A stretch of 64,000 bases of DNA from Polynucleobacter sp. 78F-HAINBA. GTDB taxonomy: Bacteria > Pseudomonadota > Gammaproteobacteria > Burkholderiales > Burkholderiaceae. Numbering within the stretch: position 1 is the first letter of the stretch; each line of letters opens with the position of its first letter. A program made the position numbers and the translations under genes. Positions 24,087-33,533 of the stretch are shown here, piece after piece. The notes under the pieces were generated by a model. The model saw nothing but the letters and a program-made list of their open reading frames with translations, was not told where the DNA came from and ran no database searches. The stretch lies in assembly GCF_018882325.1 (NCBI RefSeq), contig NZ_JACVOQ010000003.1, positions 124,001-188,000 of the forward strand, read 5' to 3'.

Positions 24087-25307
24087 TTATAAGAACATCT
24101 CTTGCAGATTATTGAGATAGCGCAAACCTTGTTCAGTTGCTTTGAGCTTGTTTGGGTTGGGATCTAACAAACCTTTCTTGCTAGCTTCTTCCAATCCTTT
24201 TGAAACTACATTTAGCGGTAAGCCGGTACGCTCGCTAAAGGTGATGGTGTCAACGCCATCTGTCAGGCGCAATGTATTGAGCATGAATTCAAATGGAAGA
24301 TCTTTAGCGGGAATCTCTCTTGCTTCAATTAATGCATTGCCTTTGCTTTCCATTGCCTGCATATAGTTTTCTGGATGACGCTCCCGCACTTGGCGGGTAA
24401 TTTTGTCTGGGAAGGAAATCTTTCCGTGCGCGCCTGCGCCAATTCCGATGTAATCCCCAAAGCGCCAGTAGTTGAGATTGTGTTTGCACTCCTGATCTTT
24501 TTTAGCGTACGCAGATACTTCATAGCGCCGATAACCTGCATTCTCTAATAGCGCCAAGTTCTGTTCAAAGATGGCATCTATCTCATCTTCGTTTGGCAGC
24601 TTCGGAGGAAAGTTTGCAAAATAGGTATTGGGCTCTAGCGTGAGGTTATAGAAAGATAGGTGCGGTGTCTTAAACGAGAGCGCAGTTTCAATATCGGCTT
24701 TAGCTGCTTCCAAAGTTTGATTCGGTAAGCCAAACATCAAATCCAGATTGACGGATTTAAAGTGTTGCAAAGCAATCGCAATCGCGCGCTTAGCTTCTTC
24801 ACCATTATGAATACGTCCCAATGCTTTGAGTTGCTGATCTTGAAAACTCTGAATGCCTAAAGAGACGCGATTGATGCCTGCTTTAGCAAAGCCAGCAAAC
24901 TTCTCCGCTTCAACTGAGCCGGGATTAGCTTCCATGGTGATTTCACAATCAGGCTCTAAGTTCACGCGCGCTCGAATGGCTGAAAGCAATTCGTTCATGC
25001 CATTAGCGGACATCAAGCTCGGAGTGCCGCCACCAATAAAGATGCTATGTACTTGACGACCCCAGATGCGAGGTAGTTCTGTCTCAAGATCAGCAATGAG
25101 GGCCTTGATATAGCGCGCTTCATCAAATCCCTGAGAGGCTTTTGCGCCTGCATCTGCATTACCAACACCATCTTTAATTTGATGCGAGTTGAAATCACAA
25201 TAAGGGCACTTCTTTTCACACCACGGAAAATGAATATACAAAGATAACGGGGGAAGGGCAGTGAGTTTTGGCTGGGTTGCCAAAACCGGATTAAGCGGAT
25301 TGAGCAC
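24087..25307 (-). CDS. hemW: Heme chaperone HemW (radical SAM, coproporphyrinogen oxidase-like)
   Basis: About 406 residues. Radical SAM protein with the cluster motif CEKKCPYCDFNSH after LSLYIHFPW, then SIFIGGGTPSLM, ITMEANPGSVE, GINRVSLGIQSFQDQQLKALGR, SVNLDLMFGLPNQTLE, YEVSAYA and the HemN C-terminal domain. HemW proteins carry heme to respiratory enzymes; the true oxidase HemN has a longer N-terminus. The open frame begins with a GTG at 25349, but GTG 25307 gives a shorter overlap with rdgB (17 bases) and a more usual N-terminus; the exact start is uncertain. It is the last gene of rph-rdgB-hemW. Confidence 0.92.
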   Translation of the reverse strand: MLNPLNPVLATQPKLTALPPLSLYIHFPWCEKKCPYCDFNSHQIKDGVGNADAGAKASQGFDEARYIKALIADLETELPRIWGRQVHSIFIGGGTPSLMSANGMNELLSAIRARVNLEPDCEITMEANPGSVEAEKFAGFAKAGINRVSLGIQSFQDQQLKALGRIHNGEEAKRAIAIALQHFKSVNLDLMFGLPNQTLEAAKADIETALSFKTPHLSFYNLTLEPNTYFANFPPKLPNEDEIDAIFEQNLALLENAGYRRYEVSAYAKKDQECKHNLNYWRFGDYIGIGAGAHGKISFPDKITRQVRERHPENYMQAMESKGNALIEAREIPAKDLPFEFMLNTLRLTDGVDTITFSERTGLPLNVVSKGLEEASKKGLLDPNPNKLKATEQGLRYLNNLQEMFL

Positions 25308-25893
25308 GGCTTTGAAGTTCGGCGATGAGTTCGCGCAATGCTTGACCACGATGGCTGATGAGATTTTTCTCAGAAGGCTCTAGTTCTGCGGCTGTATTGC
25401 CAAGTTCAGGTAAAAAGAAGTGGGGGTCATAACCAAAGCCATGGGCACCTTTGGCGTCATCAATGATTTGGCCATACCAGCGAGTTTGCACAATCAGCGG
25501 CTCTGGATCATTGGCGCTATTGACCATGACGAGGGCGCAAACGTAATGCGCCCCACGATCGGCTTTACCTTGTAAGGATGCAATCAGCTTTTGGTTGTTA
25601 GCTGCACTATCTCCATCAACGCCTGCATAGCGTGCCGAGTAAACTCCTGGTGCCCCATCTAATGCATGAGCACAAATTCCTGAATCATCAGCAAGTGCGG
25701 GCAAGCCGCTGGCAGCACTGGCATGACGTGCCTTAGTAAGCGCATTCTCAACAAAAGTATGGTGCGGCTCTTCTGCTGAAGGAATGCCTAACTCGCCTTG
25801 AGGGATGACCTGAAATAGAAAAGGCGCTAAGAGTTCCTGAAACTCCCGAACCTTGCCGGCATTGTTAGAGGCGAGAACGAGTTTTTGCACCAT
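25291..25893 (-). CDS. rdgB: dITP/XTP pyrophosphatase (RdgB/HAM1)
   Basis: 200 residues. Removes non-canonical purine nucleoside triphosphates (ITP, XTP), cleaning the nucleotide pool. KLVLASNNAGKVREFQELL at the start, ADDSGICAHALDGAPGVYSARYAG in the middle, GFGYDPHFF and the C-terminal SHRGQALREL are the family signatures. It begins 14 bases after the rph stop and overlaps hemW. Confidence 0.96.
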   Translation of the reverse strand: MVQKLVLASNNAGKVREFQELLAPFLFQVIPQGELGIPSAEEPHHTFVENALTKARHASAASGLPALADDSGICAHALDGAPGVYSARYAGVDGDSAANNQKLIASLQGKADRGAHYVCALVMVNSANDPEPLIVQTRWYGQIIDDAKGAHGFGYDPHFFLPELGNTAAELEPSEKNLISHRGQALRELIAELQSRAQSA

Positions 25894-25907
25894 CTACCTT
25901 TAATCTT

Positions 25908-26639
25908 TTATTTAAACGCTTCTTTTTGGAGTTGCGTTAAGTCCGCAATACCTTGTTCTGCTAAATCAAGCAGTGCATTTAATTCAGCGCGTGAGAAGGC
26001 AGCGCCTTCAGCTGTGCCTTGCACTTCAATCATGCCGCCTTTGCCTGTCATAACGACATTCATGTCGGTATCGCAAGAAGAATCTTCTGGATAATCTAAA
26101 TCGAGCACGGGGACGCCTTGATAGATGCCAACAGAAATCGCTGCAACACTATCAATAATTGGGTCGGCCTTGAGTGCACCACTTTGCAGGAGGGTATTAA
26201 TTGCATCGCGTGCTGCTACATAGGCGCCAGTAATTGATGCAGTTCTTGTTCCGCCATCAGCCTGCAAGACATCGCAATCTAAATGGATAGTTCTTTCACC
26301 CAAGACTTTTAGATCAAAGACGCTGCGCATTGCACGACCGATCAAGCGCTGAATCTCTTGTGTGCGTCCAGATTGTTTGCCGCGCGCTGCTTCACGATCG
26401 CTACGGGTATGGGTAGAGCGGGGGAGCATGCCGTATTCAGCGGTAACCCAACCTTCACCAGAGCCTTTTTTATGCGGAGGCACTTTTTCTAGAACGCTGG
26501 CTGTACAGAGCACCTTGGTGTCACCAAAGGCAATCAGGACTGAGCCTTCCGCATGCTTGGTAAAGGCACGGCTGATGCTCACAGGGCGTAATTGCGTAGG
26601 GGTGCGGCCACTAGGGCGGGTGATGTTGTGCTGAGTCAT
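25908..26639 (-). CDS. rph: Ribonuclease PH
   Basis: 243-residue 3'-5' phosphorolytic exonuclease that trims tRNA 3' ends. The start [42 protein letters not shown] and the phosphate-binding/active region [28 protein letters not shown] are diagnostic, as are [20 protein letters not shown] and [19 protein letters not shown]. Full length. Divergent from yicC with only a 32-base gap, so the promoters overlap. Confidence 0.97.
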   Translation of the reverse strand: MTQHNITRPSGRTPTQLRPVSISRAFTKHAEGSVLIAFGDTKVLCTASVLEKVPPHKKGSGEGWVTAEYGMLPRSTHTRSDREAARGKQSGRTQEIQRLIGRAMRSVFDLKVLGERTIHLDCDVLQADGGTRTASITGAYVAARDAINTLLQSGALKADPIIDSVAAISVGIYQGVPVLDLDYPEDSSCDTDMNVVMTGKGGMIEVQGTAEGAAFSRAELNALLDLAEQGIADLTQLQKEAFK

Positions 26640-26671
26640 GGGGTGTGGTCCTAAAGATCTACAATGTCCAT

Positions 26672-27610
26672 ATGATATCGAGCATGACTGGTTATGGCAG
26701 CGCTTCTCGTCAAGTCTCCCTAGGAGCTGGCGTTGTAGCTGATCTGCAAGTGGAATGTCGGGCTGTTAATAGCCGCTTTCTGGATTTGGGCTTTCGTCTT
26801 CCGGACGAGTGTCGCGGGGCTGAGCCTGCCTTACGAGAGATGGCTACTCAAAGCCTTTCTCGGGGTAAGGTTGAGTTTCGGGCTGCCTGGCGTGTTAATT
26901 CGGGTGCCGCTGGGGCTGCAAAAGCTAACCCCCATGCCTTAGGTGCCTTGAACAAGGATCGCTTGGATGCCCTCTATACACTTCAAGAGCATGCTCAAGT
27001 AGCCTTTCCCAATGCTGAAGCATTGCGTATCGCTGATATTTTGCGCTGGCCCGGAATTGTTTCTGAGCCTAGAGGTGAAGAAGAGGGCTGGATTGCCGCC
27101 ACCGTAGAAGCGGGCCGCGCTGCTTTGGCTGCGCTAATGGATAGTCGCCACACAGAAGGTAAAGCCTTGGTCACAGTACTCACCAATATCACTAGCAAGA
27201 TGCGTGAGATTGTTAAGGTGATTGAGCCTAAGGTTCCTGTCTATGTAGCCCAGTATCAAGAGAAACTGACTGAGCGTCTGGCAGAAGCATTGGCTGCACA
27301 AGAACAAGGTAAAAGTAGTGGGTCTGGTACTGAGTTGATGGAGCGTATTCGTCAAGAAGTTGTTCTCTACGCAGTTCGCATCGATGTGGCGGAAGAGTTT
27401 GCTCGCCTCAAGACACATCTTCAGGTGGTAGATACTGCGCTTGCAGGCAAAGGGCCGGTAGGTAAGCGTTTAGATTTCTTGATGCAAGAGTTGAACCGTG
27501 AGGCCAATACCTTAAGCTCCAAATCCGTTTCAGAAGAATGCACGCAAGCTGCTTTAGAGCTCAAGCTCTTAATTGAGCAGATGCGTGAACAAGTGCAAAA
27601 TTTAGAGTAA
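26672..27610 (+). CDS. yicC: YicC family endoribonuclease
   Basis: 312-residue YicC-like protein. [15 protein letters not shown] at the start is the family hallmark, followed by [21 protein letters not shown]. The C-terminal domain contains [29 protein letters not shown] and [22 protein letters not shown]. Members have been shown to be RNA endonucleases acting on small RNA. ATG 26672 is chosen because the family consistently starts with MI.SMTG; the nine codons before it are not needed. It is the first gene of yicC-gmk-rpoZ-spoT. Confidence 0.94.
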   Translation: MISSMTGYGSASRQVSLGAGVVADLQVECRAVNSRFLDLGFRLPDECRGAEPALREMATQSLSRGKVEFRAAWRVNSGAAGAAKANPHALGALNKDRLDALYTLQEHAQVAFPNAEALRIADILRWPGIVSEPRGEEEGWIAATVEAGRAALAALMDSRHTEGKALVTVLTNITSKMREIVKVIEPKVPVYVAQYQEKLTERLAEALAAQEQGKSSGSGTELMERIRQEVVLYAVRIDVAEEFARLKTHLQVVDTALAGKGPVGKRLDFLMQELNREANTLSSKSVSEECTQAALELKLLIEQMREQVQNLE

Positions 27611-27631
27611 CTGTTACTTACACAAATTATT

Positions 27632-28282
27632 ATGGCCAGCCCCAAACCTAAAGCTAACTTATCTCCTGCCTACCAAGGCAGTATGTTGATGATCGTTGCC
27701 CCATCAGGCGCTGGCAAATCTTCTTTGGTGAACGCTTTACTGCAAGAAGATGCAGCACTCAAGCTCTCCCTTTCAACCACAACGCGTGCACCAAGGCCAG
27801 GTGAGGTAGATGGCAAAGACTATCGCTTTATCAAAAGAGAAGAATTTATAGTTGAACGCGATCAGGGTAATTTCTTGGAGCATGCAGAAGTGCACGGCAA
27901 TTTTTACGGCACCTCCAAAGCCTGGATCGAAACCCAGATGAAAACCGGGCGCGATGTCATGTTAGAAATCGACTGGCAGGGTGCTCAGCAAATTCGTCAA
28001 ATCATTCCGGAAGTACAGTGGATCTTTATCTTCCCACCTTCATTTGAGGCTCTAGAGGAGCGCTTGCGCAAACGAGGGCAGGATGATGAGGCAACCATTC
28101 AGAGAAGGTTAGCTGCGGCCCATTTAGAGCTCCAGCATGCCCATGAAGCGGATTTCATTGTGATCAATGATGATTTTGAGCAGGCCTTAATTGATTTACG
28201 CCATGTGGTGGCAGCCAGCCGCCTGCGCTCCGGACCGATTATGGCTCGCAACCCTGCGCTTTTAAGGCGCCTTGGGGTCTAA
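27632..28282 (+). CDS. gmk: Guanylate kinase
   Basis: 216-residue enzyme making GDP from GMP and ATP. The P-loop VAPSGAGKSSLVNALL is followed by the GMP-binding STTTRAPRPGEVDGKDYRFI, then EHAEVHGNFYGTSK, DVMLEIDWQGAQQIR and IFIFPPSFEALEERLRKRGQDDEATIQRRLA. It lies 21 bases after yicC, in the conserved order with rpoZ and spoT, which links GMP metabolism to (p)ppGpp control. Confidence 0.97.
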   Translation: MASPKPKANLSPAYQGSMLMIVAPSGAGKSSLVNALLQEDAALKLSLSTTTRAPRPGEVDGKDYRFIKREEFIVERDQGNFLEHAEVHGNFYGTSKAWIETQMKTGRDVMLEIDWQGAQQIRQIIPEVQWIFIFPPSFEALEERLRKRGQDDEATIQRRLAAAHLELQHAHEADFIVINDDFEQALIDLRHVVAASRLRSGPIMARNPALLRRLGV

Positions 28283-28327
28283 TCAGTTATCCTATAGGTA
28301 TTGAAGCTAAATTTAAGTGAGTTCAGC

Positions 28328-28531
28328 ATGGCCCGTATTACTGTAGAAGATTGTCTAAAAACTATCCCAAATCGTTTTGAGCTGGTATTGGCCGCGACTT
28401 ATCGCGCACGTCAATTGGTTCAAGGTCACTCCCCACGTGTTGAGTCCAGAGATAAAGCAACGGTAGTTGCGTTGCGTGAAGTTGCTGCTGGTGTAACTGA
28501 CCGTGACATGTTGACCAAAGTACCTTTGTAA
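28328..28531 (+). CDS. rpoZ: RNA polymerase omega subunit
   Basis: 67 residues starting [20 protein letters not shown], then [12 protein letters not shown], the classic omega sequence; it stabilises RNA polymerase and forms part of a ppGpp site. The nine in-frame codons before ATG 28328 are not part of the protein. The C-terminal half, [20 protein letters not shown], is normal. Upstream is gmk (45 bases), downstream spoT (15 bases). Confidence 0.95.
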   Translation: MARITVEDCLKTIPNRFELVLAATYRARQLVQGHSPRVESRDKATVVALREVAAGVTDRDMLTKVPL

Positions 28532-28546
28532 TACAGGGGTTCCGTT

Positions 28547-30892
28547 GTGGAGCTCCCCTTAGGCGACCCAAACACATCGGAATCCAAAGGCCAGGTCTCG
28601 CCTAAAGAGACTGCTAAGAGCGATAAGTCTTCCATCATCGCCACCTTGTTGGCTCAGTCGAGCCGACATTTATTTGGCCCTACCTCTGCGCCAACATTAC
28701 CTTTAAAGCATCAAGTTGTTTCTATTGATGGTCTGATTTCTAAATTGGGCTATCTCAAGCCTGATGAAGTGAATCTCATCAAGCAGGCTTTTCATTTTGC
28801 TGATGCTGCTCATCTCGGTCAGTATCGTCATAGTGGCGAGCCGTACATTACCCATCCCGTAGCGGTAGCTGAACTTTGCGCCACATGGCGCCTAGATGCC
28901 TCCTCCATCATGGCGGCCTTACTGCATGATGTGATCGAAGACACGGGTTGTACTCAAGCAGACCTGGTTGGCAAGTTTGGTAGCAAAGTTGCGGAGCTAG
29001 TTGAGGGATTAACCAAGCTCGATAAGTTGGAATTCCAGAGCCATGCTGAGGCGCAGGCTGAAAGCTTCCGCAAGATGTTTATGGCGATGGCGCGAGATGT
29101 GCGCGTCATTTTGGTGAAGCTAGCTGATCGCACACACAACATGCGCACGCTAGATGCGGTCCCAATGGAAAAGCGTCGCAGAGTAGCCGCTGAAACGATT
29201 GAGATCTACGCACCGATTGCGCACCGTCTCGGCCTCAATATTATTTACCGCGACTTACAAGATCTTAGTTTCCGTTACTCCATGCCAATGCGCTTCAGAG
29301 TGATTGAAGGTGCAGTAAAGCGGGCGCGTGGTAATCGCAAAGAAATGGTCGAGAAGATTTTGCAAAATGCCCGGATGGCATTTGCAAAAGCCGATCTCGA
29401 GGTTGATCTGCAAGGTCGAGAAAAAACCCTCTTTAGTATTTACAACAAAATGCGTAGTAAGCACTTGAGTTTTTCTCAGGTACTTGATGTCTACGCCTTC
29501 AGGGTCACCGTGCATTCGATTGACGAGTGCTATCGGGCTCTCGGAATTTTGCATGCACTCTATAAACCAATGCCAGGCAAGTTTAAGGATTACATTGCAA
29601 TTCCTAAGCTCAATGGTTATCAATCTCTACACACCACACTATTAGGCCCATCTGGTGTACCGGTAGAGTTTCAGATACGTACGAGTGATATGCACGCAGT
29701 TGCCGAGGCAGGCGTTGCCGCTCACTGGGCTTATAAAGATGGCACCCCAGATATGAGCGAGGTACAAAACCGCGCACATCAATGGTTGCAATCTTTAATT
29801 GATATTCAGGATAGCAGTGGAGATTCACAAGAATTCTTGGAGCACGTCAAAATTGATTTGTTCCCGGATGCGGTTTATGTCTTCACTCCAAAAGGGCAGA
29901 TCAGGGCCTTGCCACGTGGCGCTACCGCTTTAGACTTTGCTTACTCAATTCATAGTGATGTAGGTAACACTTGTGTGGCTGTGAAGATTAATGGCATGCA
30001 GTTGCCTTTGCGCAGCGAGCTCAAGAATAGCGATATTGTCGAAGTAGTGACATCAGCCAACTCTCAACCTAATCCAGGTTGGTTGGCATTTGTTCGAACC
30101 GGTAAAGCGCGTGCCTCCATTCGTCATTCGCTCAAGACCAAGCACTATGCCGAGTCTTTGCAGTTGGGTGAGCGCCTCTTGGCTAATGCCTTACGACAAC
30201 AAGGCGTAGATGCCGGACTGCTATCGCCCGAGATTTGGGAAAAGCTATTGCATTGGACTGGTGATAAAACCCGCGAGGAAGCCTGTGTCAATATTGCTTT
30301 GGGTCGTAGATCCCCTCAAGAGCTAGCCATTCGCTTAAAGATTTTGATTGATGACGAGGGTGGCTCAGAGCAAATGCGCTTGGGCGCGGCGGACTGGGTT
30401 TCTCCTCAACAAGAAATTGCGTCTCACCATCATCAGCGTCAGGCCATCTTGGTCGATGGACGCGAAGGTAACTCAATTAGTTTCCAAACTTGCTGTCACC
30501 CGATTCCAGGCGACAACATTATTGGTTATCTTGGCAAGGGTGAGGGCTTGCAGGTCCACACCAACGACTGCCCAGTAGCCCTCAGAATGCTCTCCAAGGA
30601 CAGTGACAAGTGGGTTGAGGTTGAGTGGGGCAAAGAGGTCAACCGAGAATTTGAGGTTGATCTCGCGATCGATACGCGCCAAGGTAAAGGTGTATTGGCT
30701 AGGGTCGCAAGTAGTGTGACTGCTGCTGACTCCAACATCATGAACGTGTCGATGGATGATCGCTACAAAGAAGATGCCGTCACCATTCGGTTTACGATCC
30801 AAGTATCAGATCGCTTGCACCTTTCCAAGGTGATGCGTAGCTTACGTACCAATCACGATGTGATGCGCGTGACCCGGGTGCGGGTTAGCTAA
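28547..30892 (+). CDS. spoT: Bifunctional (p)ppGpp synthetase/hydrolase
   Basis: 781 residues, Rel/SpoT-type controller of the stringent response. The HD hydrolase domain (YRHSGEPYITHPVAVAELCA, with HDVIEDTG and LADRTHNMRT) is intact. The synthetase domain has DLQGREKTLFSIYNKMRSK, AFRVTV, GRFKDYIAIPKLNGYQSLHTT-like sequence and EFQIRT. A TGS domain (VYVFTPKGQIRALPRGATALDFAYSIH), a zinc-finger/helical region (CCHPIPGDNIIGYL) and a C-terminal ACT domain follow. Start is GTG 28547, since no suitable ATG is nearby. All hydrolase and synthetase motifs that I can see are present, so it should be bifunctional. Confidence 0.96.
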   Translation: MELPLGDPNTSESKGQVSPKETAKSDKSSIIATLLAQSSRHLFGPTSAPTLPLKHQVVSIDGLISKLGYLKPDEVNLIKQAFHFADAAHLGQYRHSGEPYITHPVAVAELCATWRLDASSIMAALLHDVIEDTGCTQADLVGKFGSKVAELVEGLTKLDKLEFQSHAEAQAESFRKMFMAMARDVRVILVKLADRTHNMRTLDAVPMEKRRRVAAETIEIYAPIAHRLGLNIIYRDLQDLSFRYSMPMRFRVIEGAVKRARGNRKEMVEKILQNARMAFAKADLEVDLQGREKTLFSIYNKMRSKHLSFSQVLDVYAFRVTVHSIDECYRALGILHALYKPMPGKFKDYIAIPKLNGYQSLHTTLLGPSGVPVEFQIRTSDMHAVAEAGVAAHWAYKDGTPDMSEVQNRAHQWLQSLIDIQDSSGDSQEFLEHVKIDLFPDAVYVFTPKGQIRALPRGATALDFAYSIHSDVGNTCVAVKINGMQLPLRSELKNSDIVEVVTSANSQPNPGWLAFVRTGKARASIRHSLKTKHYAESLQLGERLLANALRQQGVDAGLLSPEIWEKLLHWTGDKTREEACVNIALGRRSPQELAIRLKILIDDEGGSEQMRLGAADWVSPQQEIASHHHQRQAILVDGREGNSISFQTCCHPIPGDNIIGYLGKGEGLQVHTNDCPVALRMLSKDSDKWVEVEWGKEVNREFEVDLAIDTRQGKGVLARVASSVTAADSNIMNVSMDDRYKEDAVTIRFTIQVSDRLHLSKVMRSLRTNHDVMRVTRVRVS

Positions 30893-30908
30893 ATTCTTTT
30901 AAGTCCAA

Positions 30909-31409
30909 TTACAGGTACTGGACGTCTAGGATTTCAATCTCGGTAGGGCCGGTAGGGGTTTGGATTTTGACGCAATCACCCAGGCGGGCTTTGATTAAAG
31001 CCTTGGCAATCGGCGAGACCCAGCTGACATGACCCAAATCCAGATCGACCTCATCAACCCCCACAATCGTGATGGTTGTCTCGTTACCCGCCTCTGGACC
31101 CTCTAGGCTGGCATAGGTGACAGTAGCCCCAAAAAAGACCTGCTCGGCATCGGCATCCCCTGATTTTCGGGCTTGGTTATCGACTACTACGGCAAATTCA
31201 AGGCGCTGATTTAGGAAGCGAATTCGGCGATCTATCTCCCGAAGCCGCTTTTTTCCATAGATATAGTCCCCATTTTCAGAGCGGTCGCCATTGGAGGCTG
31301 CCCAGTGAACAACCTTGACAACCTCAGGCCGATCAAGGTTCAGGAGCTGTAAAAGCTCACTTTTGATACGCTCGTGGCCAGCGGGTGTGATGTAGTTCTT
31401 CTCTTCCAT
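30909..31409 (-). CDS. greB: Transcription elongation factor GreB
   Basis: 166 residues: N-terminal coiled coil (YITPAGHERIKSELLQLLNL then SENGDYIYGKKRLREIDRRIRFLNQRLE) and a C-terminal FKBP-like domain (VFFGATVTYASLEGPE, ITIVGVDEVDLDLGHVSWVSPIAKALI, GDCVKIQTPTG). GreB rescues backtracked RNA polymerase by stimulating transcript cleavage. The frame continues upstream through the antisense of tRNA-Arg, producing a spurious extension; ATG 31409 is the correct start. It converges on spoT with a 16-base gap. Confidence 0.95.
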   Translation of the reverse strand: MEEKNYITPAGHERIKSELLQLLNLDRPEVVKVVHWAASNGDRSENGDYIYGKKRLREIDRRIRFLNQRLEFAVVVDNQARKSGDADAEQVFFGATVTYASLEGPEAGNETTITIVGVDEVDLDLGHVSWVSPIAKALIKARLGDCVKIQTPTGPTEIEILDVQYL

Positions 31410-31427
31410 GGCATAATTATGGCTGTT

Positions 31428-31504
31428 GCGGCTGTAGCTCAGCTGGATAGAGTACTTGGCTACGAACCAAGGGGTCGTGGGTTCAATTCCTGCCAGCCGC
31501 ACCA
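31428..31504 (+). tRNA. tRNA-Arg (anticodon ACG)
   Basis: 77 bases with encoded CCA. The acceptor stem GCGGCTG (31428-31434) pairs with CAGCCGC (31494-31500), followed by discriminator A and CCA. The anticodon stem CTTGG/CCAAG surrounds loop CTACGAA, so the anticodon is ACG (read as ICG), serving CGU/CGC/CGA codons. The T-arm GTTCAATTC is normal. It is divergent from greB, 18 bases from its start. Confidence 0.97.
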
Positions 31505-31513
31505 ACCCATACG

Positions 31514-31552
31514 GGGCCTAGTTGAAAAACTGGGCCCTTTTTTCTTTTTAGC
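31514..31552 (+). terminator. Rho-independent terminator after tRNA-Arg
   Basis: GGGCCTAGTT (31514-31523) and AACTGGGCCC (31528-31537) form a 10-bp stem (one mismatch) with a GAAA loop, followed by TTTTTTCTTTTT. Confidence 0.85.
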
Positions 31553-31593
31553 CATTTCATAGTGCATTCATTCAAATCCCTTATAGTTTGCTT

Positions 31594-32766
31594 ATGGCCC
31601 TTTCAGACGCTAATTCCGCGATTTCACCAGCTCCAGTAGCGATCTGGGCGCAAACTGACGCAACCCACGCTCAAGTTACCTTGAGTGGCGCTGTCAATGT
31701 GTATTCCTTGGCGGGCGTGTGGACTGATATTCGTCAAAAGCAAAGTCTTTGGCTGGGGCAGGGAAATGCTCAAGGCCGCTCACTGGTTTTTGATGCATCA
31801 AAAGTGAGCTCTCTAGATGGATCTGCTTTTGCATTCCTGATTGATGTTGAAGAGGCTCAGAAAAAGGCAGGGGGTCTATTTGATATTCAGGGCCTTGATC
31901 CAAAGTATCAGCCGCTCTTGCGTGAATTCGATCCGATTGATAACTTATTTCCAGTAGCTACAGCAAAACCAAAAACCAATTTTGTTGTAAGCGTAGGAAT
32001 GGCTGCTCAAGATCTCATAGATGATGGCCGTGGACTCATTACTTTTGTTGGCCATCTATCAGCGGACTTAGTGTGGTCGATTCGAAATATTAAGCAAGTA
32101 CGTTGGGGTGATTTTGTGAATGCCGCAGTAGAGGCTGGTATCTCTGCTTTACCCATCGTTGGCCTGGTCGCTTTTTTAATTGGTGTGATTCTTTCTTTTC
32201 AAGCTGCTATTGGTATGCAGCAGTTTGGCGCCGTTTCATTTGTAGGGCCGCTTGCCGCTCTGGGTATCGTACGCGAGATGGGGCCGCTGATTACTGCAAT
32301 CTTGCTCGCCGGCCGCTCATCCGCTGCGTTCGCAGCTGAGATCGGTACGATGACTGTGAATAGTGAAGTGGATGCATTGGTTACGGGTGGCTTAAGCCCG
32401 ATTCGTTTTTTAGTGGTGCCTAGAGTACTAGCAGGAATATTAGTGGCTCCGATCTTGACCTTGTTTGCCGACATCGTCAGCATTTTTTCTTCCATGTTGA
32501 CGATGCAGATTTATGGCATCCCCTTTATTAATTTCTATAACGGCATGCTGGCTGCTGTGGATGTTGAAGATGTTTTGTCTGGCCTGGTGAAAGCCACTTT
32601 ATTCGGCGTAGTGGTTTCAGCAATGGGTTGTTTGCGTGGCATGCAGACGGGTACTGGTGCAGCCGCAGTGGGTATCTCTGCAACCCGCGCGGTAGTGAGT
32701 AGTATCGTCATGATCGTTTTAGTGGACGGCATCTTTGCATACATCTCTTACAGGACGGGTTTCTGA
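31594..32766 (+). CDS. MCE-type lipid ABC transporter permease with N-terminal STAS domain
   Basis: 390-residue MlaE-family permease of a retrograde or intermembrane lipid transporter. Residues 1-110 resemble a STAS domain (LVFDASKVSSLDGSAFAFLI), which in Mla is supplied by the separate MlaB protein. The MlaE part begins near DLVWSIRNIKQVRWGDFVNAAVEAG and carries the signature REMGPLITAILLAGRSSAAFAAEIGTM, then EVDAL, several membrane helices and the C-terminal ISATRAVVSSIVMIVLVDG. ATG 31594 is preferred to the upstream TTG. Start of a four-gene operon with tight overlaps. Confidence 0.9.
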   Translation: MALSDANSAISPAPVAIWAQTDATHAQVTLSGAVNVYSLAGVWTDIRQKQSLWLGQGNAQGRSLVFDASKVSSLDGSAFAFLIDVEEAQKKAGGLFDIQGLDPKYQPLLREFDPIDNLFPVATAKPKTNFVVSVGMAAQDLIDDGRGLITFVGHLSADLVWSIRNIKQVRWGDFVNAAVEAGISALPIVGLVAFLIGVILSFQAAIGMQQFGAVSFVGPLAALGIVREMGPLITAILLAGRSSAAFAAEIGTMTVNSEVDALVTGGLSPIRFLVVPRVLAGILVAPILTLFADIVSIFSSMLTMQIYGIPFINFYNGMLAAVDVEDVLSGLVKATLFGVVVSAMGCLRGMQTGTGAAAVGISATRAVVSSIVMIVLVDGIFAYISYRTGF

Positions 32767-33533
32767 TGGATGCTCTTGATAACGCAATTGATGTTCAAAA
32801 TCTCACCGTGGGCTATGGTTCAAAAGTACTTCTGCAGAACCTGAACTTCTCCGTCAAGAACGGCGAGATCTTTGTGATCTTGGGCGGTTCAGGTTGCGGT
32901 AAATCCAGTCTCCTAAAGAATTTATTCGGTCTATATGAGCCGCTCTCTGGAGATGTGTTGATCGAAGGTCAAAACATTACTACCTCCCAAGGCGCTGAGC
33001 GTCAAAAAATCATGACCAGCTTTGGGGTGATGTACCAACAGGGCGCCTTATTCGGCTCTATGAATTTGCTGGATAACGTGACACTCTTTATGGAGGAGTA
33101 CACCCAGCTGACTAGGGATCAAATGAATCTATTGGCTCGCTGCAAACTCGATCTAGTAGGGCTACTTCCATACGAAACGTATATGCCCAGCGAGATTAGT
33201 GGCGGCATGCAAAAGCGGGCTGCCATTGCACGCGCTATGGCGCTAGATCCAAAGATATTATTTTTAGACGAGCCATCAGCAGGTCTCGATCCCATTACAT
33301 CGGCCGATCTGGATAGTACGATTTTGGATCTCTCAAAAAACTTGGGATTTACCTTTGTGATCGTCTCTCACGAGTTGGCGAGCATTTATTCCATCGCCGA
33401 TAAGGTCATCATGTTGGATAAGGACGCTAAGGGCATTATTGCTGAGGGCGATCCCAAGGTTCTTAGAGATACCAGTAAAGATCCCCGAGTGCATCAATTC
33501 TTTAATCGCATTATGAGCAAGGACGCAGCATGA
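32766..33533 (+). CDS. MCE-type lipid ABC transporter ATPase
   Basis: 255-residue MlaF-like ATP-binding protein. Walker A GGSGCGKSS, Q-loop VMYQQGALF, signature SGGMQKRAAIARAMALDP, Walker B ILFLDEPSAGLDPI and H-loop VIVSHELASI are all intact. ATG overlaps the permease stop (TGATG), so translation is coupled. It energises the STAS-MlaE permease encoded upstream; the MlaD-like gene follows with a 4-base overlap. Confidence 0.95.
   Translation: MDALDNAIDVQNLTVGYGSKVLLQNLNFSVKNGEIFVILGGSGCGKSSLLKNLFGLYEPLSGDVLIEGQNITTSQGAERQKIMTSFGVMYQQGALFGSMNLLDNVTLFMEEYTQLTRDQMNLLARCKLDLVGLLPYETYMPSEISGGMQKRAAIARAMALDPKILFLDEPSAGLDPITSADLDSTILDLSKNLGFTFVIVSHELASIYSIADKVIMLDKDAKGIIAEGDPKVLRDTSKDPRVHQFFNRIMSKDAA

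Noticed and set aside
31410-31505. N-terminal extension of greB (VRLAGIEPTTPWF...)
   Set aside because: It is the antisense translation of tRNA-Arg, a well-known artefact; GreB starts at ATG 31409.
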